Shown here: positions 6,619 through 14,646 of the stretch, in pieces | Position numbering within the stretch: the first letter of the stretch is position 1 | Layout: every line of letters begins with the position of its first letter | Source of the DNA: Flavobacterium collinsii | GTDB lineage: Bacteria; Bacteroidota; Bacteroidia; Flavobacteriales; Flavobacteriaceae | Assembly: GCF_902804485.1 (NCBI RefSeq) | Contig: NZ_CADCST010000096.1 | Span: forward strand, 1-64,000 | Direction: 5' to 3' | DNA length: 64,000 bases | Notes under the pieces: generated by a model | What the model saw: only the letters and a program-made list of their open reading frames with translations | What the model was told of the DNA's origin: nothing | The model's database searches: none | Translations under genes and position numbers: made by a program

Positions 6619-8346
6619 CTATAAAACCCGATAAACAGGATACTGTAAATGTGCCTTTTCATAATAAGCTGAATGTTTATAAATCCAGTCTAATTGCGCT
6701 TCCGGATTTTTAGCAAATTCCGGATCAGTTTGTTTTTTATTTTCCAGTTCGGCTTTTAAAGTTGTGTTTCCTTTTAGGAGTTTAGCGGCAGTATCTTCAA
6801 AAATATATCCGGAATAATGTTCTTTTTGCTGTAAAATGGTGTCGAAGAAGTTCCAGTTAAAAAAAGAATCAATGCCTTCAGGTTCAAAAGCTTCAAGGAT
6901 GTATTTTACACCTTTTTGGTTAGTTGGCACGATGTAATCTCCTTTAGCGAAAGCCATTTTAACGATTTTAGAAGTTACCGTTGTATTTCGGTGTAAATAA
7001 TGTCCTTCGTAGGCAGACGGAACGGTTTTAAAATCGGCAATTTTATAGCTTTCTACTTCAATAATGGTATCGTTTTTAAGTTGGGTAAACGAAATGTTAT
7101 TGTTTTTCAAAAGGTCAATAATGTTCCAGTAACCACGTGGAATGATATAAGCAGAAGGTATAACAACTTCTTTTACTGATTTGAATTCTTTGATATAAGG
7201 AACGTCTTTTTTATACGGTTTGCTTCGATCATAGTACAAGCGGTTTCCGGTTGTAGCCTCGCTTTTTTTGTAAGCTGCTTCATAACCCAAGAACGAAAAG
7301 GTGGTAGCTTTTGTGCTGTCCAGTTCCCATTTTAGAGTGTAGTTTTTCTTAGCTTGATATTGTTCCAGATTTTTTACTCGGAGTTCCTTGATTTTTTGGT
7401 AATTGGCGTCGGTATAATCTAAAGTTGATTTGGTGTATTCGTAAGTCATTTTTACACGTTCGGCATATTTTTTCAGCATGTGTGTTTCGACTACAAATCC
7501 GATGGTGTTGAACAACGAAGTATAACCCGTAGTATATCTCGGACTGTCAACAAACTGCCCAAAACCTTTGTCGGGAGTGTCTTTAAATGAATCTACGTAA
7601 GGGGTTGTTTCGATTTTCTTTTGCTGTAGGTCTTTGACTAGCGCCGGCATCATTTCGGTATTCATAAAGTCACCCAGAATCGTTCCTAATTTGTTGTGCT
7701 GTGTCATGATATAGGTTAGTTTGTATTGATAATCAGAACCGTTACTCACGTGATTGTCAATAAAAACGTCTGGATTTATTTTCTGAAAAATTTCAACAAA
7801 GCTCTTTGTGTTTCGGGTATCTGATTTCATTAAGTCCCGATTCAGGTCGTAGTTGCGGGCGTTACCTCTAAAGCCATAAATTTCCGGTCCATCCTGATTG
7901 GCTCTTGTGGTTGAATTCCGATTCAATGCACCTCCGATATTGTAAACTGGAATGGTAACCAAGACGGTATTTTTCGGGACTTTTATCTTTCCTGTTGCCA
8001 GATCTCTGTAGAATTGCATGGTGGCATCGATTCCGTCAGGTTCTCCGGCGTGTATTCCGTTATTGATAAAAAGTACCGCTTTGTTCTTTTGAATTTTCTC
8101 AAAATTAAATTCCTTTTCGGGATTGTAAGTGATCATGTGTAAGGGTTCACCCGAATCTGTCAATCCCATTTCTTTCACCTGAATGGTCGGGAAATCTTGT
8201 GCCAGCATTTTATAATAAGCAATGGTTTCCTGATACGAAGCGGACTGATTTCCGTTTCCTTTTTCAAAGTAGGTGTCGTATTTTTTATTGTTTTGAGCGA
8301 AAAGGGTTAAGGAGAAAAGTGAAAGGATAAGGGTAAAAAGTTTCAT
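6619..8346 (-). CDS. Secreted M14-family zinc carboxypeptidase
   Basis: A 575-residue protein starting with a signal peptide (MKLFTLILSLFSLTLFAQ), so it is exported to the periplasm or beyond. The M14 zinc site is visible: H99 and E102 in HAGEPDG, H199 in DVFIDNHVSNG, and a likely catalytic Glu287 in FVVETH. The NARNYDLNRD segment is the usual substrate-binding stretch. The C-terminal 250 residues are an added region of unknown fold. Family members remove C-terminal residues from peptides. The ATG at 8346 was chosen over 8373 because it starts the signal peptide. A -7 box TATATTTG lies 24 nt upstream. Confidence 0.88.
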   Translation of the reverse strand: MKLFTLILSLFSLTLFAQNNKKYDTYFEKGNGNQSASYQETIAYYKMLAQDFPTIQVKEMGLTDSGEPLHMITYNPEKEFNFEKIQKNKAVLFINNGIHAGEPDGIDATMQFYRDLATGKIKVPKNTVLVTIPVYNIGGALNRNSTTRANQDGPEIYGFRGNARNYDLNRDLMKSDTRNTKSFVEIFQKINPDVFIDNHVSNGSDYQYKLTYIMTQHNKLGTILGDFMNTEMMPALVKDLQQKKIETTPYVDSFKDTPDKGFGQFVDSPRYTTGYTSLFNTIGFVVETHMLKKYAERVKMTYEYTKSTLDYTDANYQKIKELRVKNLEQYQAKKNYTLKWELDSTKATTFSFLGYEAAYKKSEATTGNRLYYDRSKPYKKDVPYIKEFKSVKEVVIPSAYIIPRGYWNIIDLLKNNNISFTQLKNDTIIEVESYKIADFKTVPSAYEGHYLHRNTTVTSKIVKMAFAKGDYIVPTNQKGVKYILEAFEPEGIDSFFNWNFFDTILQQKEHYSGYIFEDTAAKLLKGNTTLKAELENKKQTDPEFAKNPEAQLDWIYKHSAYYEKAHLQYPVYRVL

Positions 8347-8370
8347 GGTTTGGTTTTTTATAGCAAGAAT

Positions 8371-8395
8371 CAAATATAATTAAATTTAGTTTCAA
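8371..8395 (-). promoter_or_regulatory. Possible promoter of the M14 peptidase gene
   Basis: On the minus strand TATATTTG (8378-8371) matches TAnnTTTG. The nearest TTG (8395-8393) gives a spacer of only 14 nt, shorter than usual, so the -33 assignment is weak. Confidence 0.4.
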
Positions 8396-8438
8396 GTTTT
8401 GTTTGTTTCAAGTTTCAAGTTTCAAGTTTCAGGTTTGA
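8391..8438. repeat. GTTTCAA word array
   Basis: Five or more GTTTCAA/GTTTCAG units in a row between two genes on the minus strand. The same word, often as its complement TTGAAAC, recurs near 11624-11664, 34402-34434 and 54658-54733. Confidence 0.7.
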
Positions 8439-8466
8439 TGTGTGATTGTGCTTTGCGTTGATTTTT

Positions 8467-8580
8467 ACCGCAAAGTGCGCAAAGTTTTTTGTATCGGATT
8501 GTGTTGATAAACGCAAAGTTCGCAAAGCTTTGTGTATATAACTTTGCGCACTTTGCGTAAATCTTTGCGCACTTTGCGGT
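8467..8580. repeat. CGCAAAG-family nested palindrome, complete copy
   Basis: The outer arms ACCGCAAAGTGCGCAAAG (8467-8484) and CTTTGCGCACTTTGCGGT (8563-8580) are perfect 18-bp inverted repeats. Inside lies a second, imperfect pair (ACGCAAAGTTCGCAAAG with CTTTGCGCACTTTGCGT). It sits in the gap just downstream of the MocR gene stop and could stall or end transcription. Confidence 0.85.
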
Positions 8581-8592
8581 TAAATTTAATAA

Positions 8593-10005
8593 TTACAAAT
8601 ATTTCGCAAGTTCGATTATGCCGTCTTCGATTTGTTTTTCGGTTAAAGAGGCATAGCCAAGTCTGAATCCGGATATGGGTTGGTCAAAACTATATTTTTC
8701 GGGAGTCATTATCTTTATTCCTTTTGACAGTAGCTTGTCCGCAATTTGAGAAATATTAACTGGCGAGTTAGGAATTATCCAAAATGCCAGGCCTCCATCG
8801 GGTTTGGTGAAAGTGGTTTTGTCTTTGAGGTATTTGTTACAGATTGTTTCAAAATAGTCGCGTTTTGCTTTGTAAATAAGGGTTGTTCGTTTAAGGTGTC
8901 TTTTAATCTCGCCTTCGTTTATGAGCTGTAAAACGGCTTCTTCCATAATGTTATCCCCTTGTACGTCAATTATTTTTCGGTGTTTACCCACTTTTAAGAT
9001 GGTTTCACGATCACTTACCAGATATCCGATTCGTAAGGCTGGTGCAACAATTTTGCTCAGTGTTCCAATATAAACTGTGTTTTTGGCATTGCTGTAACTT
9101 GAAATGGGAAGAATAGGTCTTTGTCCGAAATGAAATTCATGATCGTAATCGTCTTCGATAATCGTAAAACCGTATTGATTGGACAATTCGATGAGTTTTA
9201 ATCTTCGTTTGAGACTCAAGGTAACTGTAGTTGGAAATTGATGATGTGGTGTTACGTATATTGCTTTTATGTTGTTGATTTTTTTTAGATAAGCTTCGAC
9301 CTCATCAATCAGCAAGCCGTCTTTGTCGACATTTATTGGTAGTAATTTAGCTCCACTGCTTTGAAATGTTTCCCAGGCGGCCTGATACCCCGGGTTTTCG
9401 ACCATTACGTAATCGTCTTTTGATAATAAACAGTTGGAGGTTAGGTACATTGCCATCTGACTTCCACGTGTGATGCAAATTTGATCCGGAGTGACATTCA
9501 TTCCTCTTTTAAAATTGAGCATCTGTACGATTGCTTTTCGAAATTCCAGATTTCCGTACTCGGTACTGTATCCCATGATCTGCCAACGCGATTTTCGGTT
9601 AAAAATCTGTCGGTAGGCTCTGGCGAGTTCATTCATTGGAGCAATTCGGCTGTCGGGGATTCCATCATCAAAAATTATGACTGGCAGTGTTTCTTCTTGC
9701 GTATAACTTGGTTTTTGGTTCTGATTGGTGCTTTCAGGAGCTATTGGCAGAATATCAGCTACAAAAGTTCCTTTTCTTTCTAATGTAATCAGCCAGCCTT
9801 CGGCAATTAAAACATCTAAAGCTTCAATTACAGTGTTTCGGTTGACTTTTAGTAATCCCGCGAGCTGACGGCTTCCGGGCAGTGCATTTCCGCTATTGAG
9901 CATTCCGGTTTTGATTGCTTCAATTATAGCATCGGCGATTTGAAGATAAATTGCTTTTGCTGCATTTGTGTTTAGTTGAATTTCTAATTGCCAAGGTCTT
10001 AACAT
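8593..10005 (-). CDS. MocR-type transcriptional regulator (GntR HTH fused to aminotransferase fold)
   Basis: A 470-residue fusion regulator. Residues about 15-85 are a GntR winged helix (AIYLQIADAIIEAIKTGMLN, LPGSRQLAGLLKVNRNTVIE). Residues about 110-470 are an aminotransferase class-I domain with the PLP-binding lysine K318 in TLSKIVAPALRIGY and the EDDYDHEF motif near 284-291. MocR proteins sense an amino-compound through PLP and usually control a neighbouring gene. Here the neighbour is the divergent cupin-DapA pair, and an inverted repeat TGGACTA/TAGTCCA overlaps that promoter. The effector is unknown. Confidence 0.92.
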   Translation of the reverse strand: MLRPWQLEIQLNTNAAKAIYLQIADAIIEAIKTGMLNSGNALPGSRQLAGLLKVNRNTVIEALDVLIAEGWLITLERKGTFVADILPIAPESTNQNQKPSYTQEETLPVIIFDDGIPDSRIAPMNELARAYRQIFNRKSRWQIMGYSTEYGNLEFRKAIVQMLNFKRGMNVTPDQICITRGSQMAMYLTSNCLLSKDDYVMVENPGYQAAWETFQSSGAKLLPINVDKDGLLIDEVEAYLKKINNIKAIYVTPHHQFPTTVTLSLKRRLKLIELSNQYGFTIIEDDYDHEFHFGQRPILPISSYSNAKNTVYIGTLSKIVAPALRIGYLVSDRETILKVGKHRKIIDVQGDNIMEEAVLQLINEGEIKRHLKRTTLIYKAKRDYFETICNKYLKDKTTFTKPDGGLAFWIIPNSPVNISQIADKLLSKGIKIMTPEKYSFDQPISGFRLGYASLTEKQIEDGIIELAKYL

Positions 10006-10006
10006 C

Positions 10007-10067
10007 TGGACTATTTATTTATGATAAAACTGTATCAGTTGAGTAGTCCAAAGTTAGAATAATTTTG
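10007..10067. promoter_or_regulatory. Divergent control region with candidate MocR operator and cupin promoter
   Basis: TGGACTA (10007-10013) and TAGTCCA (10044-10050) are inverted half-sites. A second dyad AACTG-TAT-CAGTT lies at 10028-10040. The cupin promoter reads TTG (10039-10041), 18 nt, TAATTTTG (10060-10067), so both dyads touch its -33 region or spacer. CTGGAC-type half-sites have been described for the MocR protein TauR, but the match here is only suggestive. Confidence 0.55.
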
Positions 10068-10104
10068 TGGAGCAATAATGCAAAAAATAATAATTATTAG
10101 ACTT

Positions 10105-10563
10105 ATGGAAACTAAAAAGCAATTTTCATCAAAAGACTTTCACCAAACCTTTGCCAGACCCACTTTTGTGATGCCTGAAAAATTAATCCACAAAAATGTA
10201 GAACAGGCCGGAGTTCACGATCAATTTTCTACGGAGCGAAAACACCCGGTTTTCTTTGTGGATCTTCCCAGTAAAAATGTAAGTATGACGATTGGAGGTT
10301 TATTGCCGGACCAATTGACAAACAGACACCGTCATACTTATGAAACGGTTATTTATGTAATTGAAGGGCATGGATATACTGAAATTGAAGATACAAAAGT
10401 AGAATGGAAGGCAGGTGATGCTGTCTATATTCCGAGTTGGGCTTGGCACAGACATCAGAATTTAAGCAGTGAAGCAGCTGCGAAGTACATCGCTTGTGAG
10501 AATGCACCTCAGCTTCAAAATTTGGGTGTTGCATTAAGAGAAGAAGAAGGAAGAGATCTTTAA
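10105..10563 (+). CDS. Cupin-domain protein
   Basis: A 152-residue cytosolic protein with a single cupin barrel. The first metal motif is H75-R-H77 followed by E80 within LTNRHRHTYETVIYVIEGHG. The second is G104-D-A-V-Y-I-P110 with H115 in SWAWHRH. These residues can bind a metal, so an isomerase, epimerase or dioxygenase activity is possible, but the substrate cannot be read. An upstream ATG at 10078 would add nine AT-rich codons and leave almost no leader; 10105 is preferred but not certain. It is the first gene of a pair with the DapA-like gene (16 bp apart) and is divergent from the MocR regulator. Confidence 0.8.
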   Translation: METKKQFSSKDFHQTFARPTFVMPEKLIHKNVEQAGVHDQFSTERKHPVFFVDLPSKNVSMTIGGLLPDQLTNRHRHTYETVIYVIEGHGYTEIEDTKVEWKAGDAVYIPSWAWHRHQNLSSEAAAKYIACENAPQLQNLGVALREEEGRDL

Positions 10564-10579
10564 TTAAAACAGAAACAAA

Positions 10580-11464
10580 ATGAAAAACGACCTATTTAAA
10601 GGTATTATTGCTTATCCGATAACACCATTCGATAAAAACGAAAAAGTAGACATCAGCTTGTATAAAAAATTACTGGAACGTTTAATTGTTTCCGGTTGTC
10701 ATGCGGTTGCTCCACTGGGAAGTACTGGAGTAATGCCTTATTTGTCGGACGAAGAGAAAGAAGCAATTACTGTCGCAACAATCGAGCAGGTTAACGGCAG
10801 AGTTCCAGTTTTGGTCGGTGTATCCAACCTAACAACAGAGAAAACTATTTATCATGCTAAATTTGCTGAGAAAGCGGGGGCAGCTGCGGTAATGATCATC
10901 CCGATGAGTTATTGGAAACTTACAGATGATGAAATTGTACAGCATTTTGATGTTGTTGCCAAGCAAATTTCAATTCCGATAATGGCTTACAATAATCCTG
11001 CAACCGGAGGAGTAGATATGTCACCTGCTTTGCTAAAAAGACTTCTTGAGATTGCCAATGTCACGATGATTAAAGAAAGTACCGGAGATGTTCAGAGAAT
11101 GCATTACTTAAAGCGGGAATTAGGCGATGATGTAGCATTCTTTAATGGTTCAAATCCTCTGGCACTGGCTGCATTTTCTGCAGGAGCTACTGGCTGGTGT
11201 ACGGCCGCGCCCAATTTAATTCCGAACTTGAATCTGGATTTGTATCATGCGATTGAGAACAATGATTTAGAGGCTGCGCAAAAAGTATTTTACAAACAAT
11301 TGAATCTTTTGAAATTTATCGTTAATAAAGGTTTGCCACGAGCAATTAAGGCAGGTTTGGAAATTCAGGGAATAGAGGGCGGTTTTCTAAGAAGCCCGCT
11401 AAAACCATTAACCGCAACTGAAATTGAAGAATTTAAATTGATTTTGAAAGAAATAGAAGAGTAA
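10580..11464 (+). CDS. Dihydrodipicolinate synthase (DapA)-family lyase
   Basis: A 294-residue class-I aldolase-type TIM barrel. The Schiff-base lysine K165 (TMIKESTGD) and the catalytic tyrosine Y137 (AYNNP) are present. The usual GTTGE carboxylate-binding loop reads GSTGVM at residues 47-52, which argues against true dihydrodipicolinate synthase and for a lyase acting on another 2-oxo acid, such as those split by N-acetylneuraminate or 2-keto-3-deoxy acid lyases. It follows the cupin gene in a probable operon under MocR control, so a catabolic role for an amino or sugar acid is likely. Confidence 0.85.
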   Translation: MKNDLFKGIIAYPITPFDKNEKVDISLYKKLLERLIVSGCHAVAPLGSTGVMPYLSDEEKEAITVATIEQVNGRVPVLVGVSNLTTEKTIYHAKFAEKAGAAAVMIIPMSYWKLTDDEIVQHFDVVAKQISIPIMAYNNPATGGVDMSPALLKRLLEIANVTMIKESTGDVQRMHYLKRELGDDVAFFNGSNPLALAAFSAGATGWCTAAPNLIPNLNLDLYHAIENNDLEAAQKVFYKQLNLLKFIVNKGLPRAIKAGLEIQGIEGGFLRSPLKPLTATEIEEFKLILKEIEE

Positions 11465-11479
11465 TGTATTGAGGTTTTT

Positions 11480-11603
11480 ACCGCAAAGTACACTAAGATT
11501 TTTTTTAATTTAGAAAGGGTTGACAAGCGCAATGAACGCAAAGCTTTGCGTTCATTGCGCTTTTATAAAACCATGCTTTACAAAACTTAGTATACTTTGC
11601 GGT
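11480..11603. repeat. Nested palindrome of the CGCAAAG family with a perfect 38-bp core
   Basis: The outer arms ACCGCAAAGTACACTAAG (11480-11497) and CTTAGTATACTTTGCGGT (11586-11603) pair with one mismatch. Inside, 11525-11562 is a perfect 38-bp palindrome whose left half is AAGCGCAATGAACGCAAAG. It begins 16 bp after the DapA-family stop and may end that transcript. Confidence 0.9.
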
Positions 11604-11623
11604 TAAATTATCAAATAGTTGAG

Positions 11624-11664
11624 ATCTGAAACCTGAAACAAACAAAACCTGAAACAAAAAACTA
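11624..11664. repeat. CTGAAAC word array
   Basis: Three copies of the word CCTGAAAC or TCTGAAAC, the complement of the GTTTCAG/GTTTCAA unit seen at 8391-8438. It lies between the nested palindrome and the helicase promoter. Confidence 0.55.
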
Positions 11665-11671
11665 TTTTGAT

Positions 11672-11679
11672 TACTTTTG
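11672..11679 (+). promoter_or_regulatory. -7 box of the helicase gene
   Basis: TACTTTTG matches TAnnTTTG and ends 4 nt before the ATG at 11684. No clear TTG is found at the proper distance upstream, so only the -7 part is supported. Confidence 0.4.
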
Positions 11680-11683
11680 CAAA

Positions 11684-13033
11684 ATGAATAAAAAACACCA
11701 TTCCAATAACATACTTTTGAATTTAGGAATTGAGAGCCTAAATGAAATGCAAGAGGTAGCACAAGATGCTATTTTGAACGATAATAATGTTTTACTTCTT
11801 TCTCCAACAGGATCAGGGAAAACATTGGCCTTTTTACTGCCGGTTTTAGAATTATTACAGCCTGAAATTCTTTCGGTTCAATGTTTGATTTTAGTGCCTT
11901 CGCGTGAATTAGGTTTGCAGATTGAGCAGGTTTGGAAAAAAATGGGAACCCAATACAAAGTAAATATTTGCTACGGAGGTCACTCTATTGATACTGAAAT
12001 CAAGAATTTAAGCAACCCGCCAGCAGTTCTTATTGGAACTCCGGGAAGAATTGCCGATCACATTGACAGGGATACTTTTCGCACAGATAAAATTCAGACT
12101 TTGATTCTGGACGAATTTGATAAGTCCTTGCAACTGGGTTTTCATGAGCAAATGTCTTATATCATTGGGAAGTTAACGAAATTGAACAAACGTGTTTTAG
12201 TTTCAGCGACTTCTGATATTGAGATTCCGAGATACACAAGAGTGGTGAATCCAACTGTTTTGGACTTTATTCCGGAAGAGGAAGAAAAAACGAATCTTTC
12301 GATGAAAATGGTGGTTTCGCCTGCAAAGGATAAATTGGAAAGTTTATTCAATTTGATTTGTTCGCTGAAATCGCAGTCGGCTATTATTTTTTGTAACCAT
12401 CGTGATGCTGCAGAGCGTATTAGCGATACGTTAAACGAAAAAGGAATTTACGCGACCTATTATCATGGCGGAATGGATCAGGAAGAGCGTGAACGCGCAT
12501 TGATTCAGTTTAGAAATGGTAGTATGAGTTATCTGATTACAACTGATCTGGCTGCCCGTGGATTGGATATTCCGGAAATGAAGCACGTAATTCATTATCA
12601 TTTGCCTTTAAAAGAGGATGAATTTACGCATCGTAACGGTCGTACCGCACGTATGCAGGCTTCGGGAACAGCGTATATTATTGTTCACGAAAGTGAAAAA
12701 AAACTGGACTATATTGATTATGGAATGGAGGTTTTAAAGGTTGAAAATACTACAACTTTACCAAAACCACCGGAATATCAAACGATTTATATTAGCGGCG
12801 GAAAGAAAACAAAACTGAACAAGATTGATATCGTTGGTTTCTTTTCTCAAAAAGGAAAACTTGAAAAAGGAGATTTGGGCTTGATCGAAGTAAAGGATTT
12901 TATATCGTTTGCCGCTGTAAAGTACAACAAGGTAAAAGATCTGCTTAAAAACATTAAAGACGAAAAGATGAAGGGCAAGAAATTCAAAATCGAAGTTGCC
13001 CGCAAAGTAGTGAAGAAAGAGGAGGAGAGGTAG
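11684..13033 (+). CDS. DEAD-box-type RNA helicase with DEFD motif II and DbpA-like tail
   Basis: A 449-residue ATP-dependent RNA helicase. Motifs in order: Q-like EMQEVAQDAI, Walker A SPTGSGKT (40-47), Ia PSREL, TPGR, motif II DEFD (143-146) in place of DEAD, SATSD, the TTDLAARGLDIP segment, and HRNGRTAR. The last 75 residues (FFSQKGKLEKGDLGLIEVKD and the basic end) match the DbpA-type RNA-binding domain, which in DbpA targets 23S rRNA. A role in ribosome assembly or RNA remodelling is therefore likely. It appears to be a single-gene transcript with the -7 box 4 nt before the ATG. Confidence 0.9.
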   Translation: MNKKHHSNNILLNLGIESLNEMQEVAQDAILNDNNVLLLSPTGSGKTLAFLLPVLELLQPEILSVQCLILVPSRELGLQIEQVWKKMGTQYKVNICYGGHSIDTEIKNLSNPPAVLIGTPGRIADHIDRDTFRTDKIQTLILDEFDKSLQLGFHEQMSYIIGKLTKLNKRVLVSATSDIEIPRYTRVVNPTVLDFIPEEEEKTNLSMKMVVSPAKDKLESLFNLICSLKSQSAIIFCNHRDAAERISDTLNEKGIYATYYHGGMDQEERERALIQFRNGSMSYLITTDLAARGLDIPEMKHVIHYHLPLKEDEFTHRNGRTARMQASGTAYIIVHESEKKLDYIDYGMEVLKVENTTTLPKPPEYQTIYISGGKKTKLNKIDIVGFFSQKGKLEKGDLGLIEVKDFISFAAVKYNKVKDLLKNIKDEKMKGKKFKIEVARKVVKKEEER

Positions 13034-13376
13034 TCTTTTTGTTTTCGGTTTTCTCTATTTGATGTTTTTCTCAGATAACTTTTTCAGAGACATGAATTCT
13101 GACAAAGTTTTGAAGCGCTATTTGTAGTAAAATATCACGTATTACAGCCTGTTTTTAGGTTTTTTTATTCTTAAATTCGGCTGTTTTTTTCGATTGATTT
13201 AATGTTTTGTTGTTTTAATTTACTGAATGTTAATGTGTTAATTCGTGGTTTAATTGTTCTTTGGTTACGTTAGGACAGGAAGCTAAAATGATTGTTAAAA
13301 AATTAAAGGTTTAGGCTTTAATTTATCATAATTTCTGCGTTTCTTGTGCCCGTAAATAATAAACCCCAAATTAATT
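13034..13376 (+). other. Intergenic region without a recognised gene
   Basis: A 343-bp AT-rich spacer between the helicase and a small secreted protein. A weak stem TTAAAG/CTTTAA lies near 13302-13320. No promoter box fits well and no RNA gene is recognised. Confidence 0.4.
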
Positions 13377-13823
13377 ATGAAAAGAATTATTACGATTGCT
13401 ATTTTGTTGTTTAGTGTTGTGTCTTTTGCACAAATTAAAGTTATTGAAACTGTACCGGTTGAAAAATTAGGAAAAGTAAATAACAACTACATTCAGAAAA
13501 TTGGAGATGAGTACACTGTATACTATACAAGTATTCAAAACGATGACGAGTCGTCAAGCTTGAGAAAATTTACATTCAAGAATGTTAATAACGACTACGC
13601 AAGTCTTTACAACATTATCATCAATGGTTTTACAGCAAGTCCTTTGTATGATATTAAATTAGAATTACCGAATAACTATATCTGGTTGCACTACACAGGA
13701 AGTGTTGTTCCGGAAAAAGCTACGGTTCAGTTTATGGTTTCTTCAAAAGAAGCTGCTTCTGCAACAAGTAGTGTTTCTGAACCATTTGTAAAAGATCAGA
13801 TTAATAAATTATTCCAAAAATAG
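13377..13823 (+). CDS. Small secreted protein of unknown function
   Basis: A 148-residue protein with a clear signal peptide (MKRIITIAILLFSVVSFAQ), so it is exported. The mature part is about 130 residues and strand-rich, with no motif I recognise. Similar short secreted proteins are common in Flavobacterium. It has its own transcript, with a 343-bp upstream gap and a strong terminator 18 bp after the stop. Confidence 0.7.
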   Translation: MKRIITIAILLFSVVSFAQIKVIETVPVEKLGKVNNNYIQKIGDEYTVYYTSIQNDDESSSLRKFTFKNVNNDYASLYNIIINGFTASPLYDIKLELPNNYIWLHYTGSVVPEKATVQFMVSSKEAASATSSVSEPFVKDQINKLFQK

Positions 13824-13841
13824 GTTTAATTGTAAATCACT

Positions 13842-13878
13842 AAAAAAGGCTATTCAGGGTTCTGAATAGCCTTTTTTT
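13842..13878 (+). terminator. Terminator of the small secreted protein gene
   Basis: AAAGGCTATTCAG and CTGAATAGCCTTT form a perfect stem around a 4-nt loop, followed by a T run. Confidence 0.92.
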
Positions 13879-13967
13879 GTATTGTTTTAGTTTTCAGTCT
13901 CGGTCTCAGTTTTCAGTCTTTACTTTATTTTAAAACTGAAACTGCATACTGCGACTGTAAACTGCGA

Positions 13968-14546
13968 CTAAATTTTCTTCACGTATTGGGTGATAATCAC
14001 GATTTGCTGACCGTCAACTTTTCCTTCAATGTATTCGGCATTTTCATGGTCTAAGCGGATGTTACGTACGGCAGTTCCCTGTTTGGCAACCATGCTTGAT
14101 CCTTTTACTTTAAGATCTTTGATTAAAACGACAGAATCTCCATGCTCTAAAATAACACCATTGCTATCGCGGTGAATGATTTTGTTTTCGTCATCTTCGC
14201 CTTCGCCAGTTGCTTGTGCCCATGCCAGTGTATCTTCGTCCAAATACATCATATCAAGTAATTCTTGTGGCCAGCCTGCGGCGCGTATACGGCTTAACAT
14301 TCTCCAGGCTACAACTTGTACGGCAACGTTTTCATTCCACATACTGTCATTTAGACATCTCCAGTGGTTTAAATCAACATTATCCGGATTTTCAATTTGG
14401 TCAATACAAGTACTGCATGCCATGATACTTTCTTCAAGACCACCTTTTTGAGTTGGTAATACTTGATATACTTTTAGGTTTTCCTCCGCTCCACAAAGTT
14501 CGCATTTAGATCCGCTGCGTTTGTTTAATTCTCTTTCGATGCTCAT
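13968..14546 (-). CDS. PhnA-family zinc-ribbon protein
   Basis: A 192-residue cytosolic protein. The N-terminal zinc ribbon has C15/C18 (CELC) and C44/C47 (CSTC). The C-terminal third (about 123-192, RDSNGVILEHGDSVVLIKDL to IITQYVKKI) is the PhnA C-terminal SH3-like domain. Despite the name, E. coli PhnA (YjdM) is not needed for phosphonate breakdown, and the function is unclear. The helical middle part (about 65-115) is the common insertion of longer PhnA proteins. A promoter with 20-nt spacing lies 25 nt upstream. Confidence 0.85.
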   Translation of the reverse strand: MSIERELNKRSGSKCELCGAEENLKVYQVLPTQKGGLEESIMACSTCIDQIENPDNVDLNHWRCLNDSMWNENVAVQVVAWRMLSRIRAAGWPQELLDMMYLDEDTLAWAQATGEGEDDENKIIHRDSNGVILEHGDSVVLIKDLKVKGSSMVAKQGTAVRNIRLDHENAEYIEGKVDGQQIVIITQYVKKI

Positions 14547-14571
14547 TATTTGGTATTTTATTTAAAAATGC

Positions 14572-14602
14572 GAAATTACTTATAATTTAGATAAGTAACA
14601 AG
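14572..14602 (-). promoter_or_regulatory. Promoter of the PhnA-family gene
   Basis: On the minus strand TTG (14602-14600), 20 nt, TAATTTCG (14579-14572). The -7 box differs from TAnnTTTG at one position. Confidence 0.5.
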
Positions 14603-14646
14603 TTTATGTGTTTGGTGTTATTCTATTTATAAAAAAGAATATAATT

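Noticed and set aside
11505..11762. 85-codon minus-strand ORF
   Set aside because: Formed by the nested palindrome at 11480-11603 and the start of the helicase gene on the other strand.
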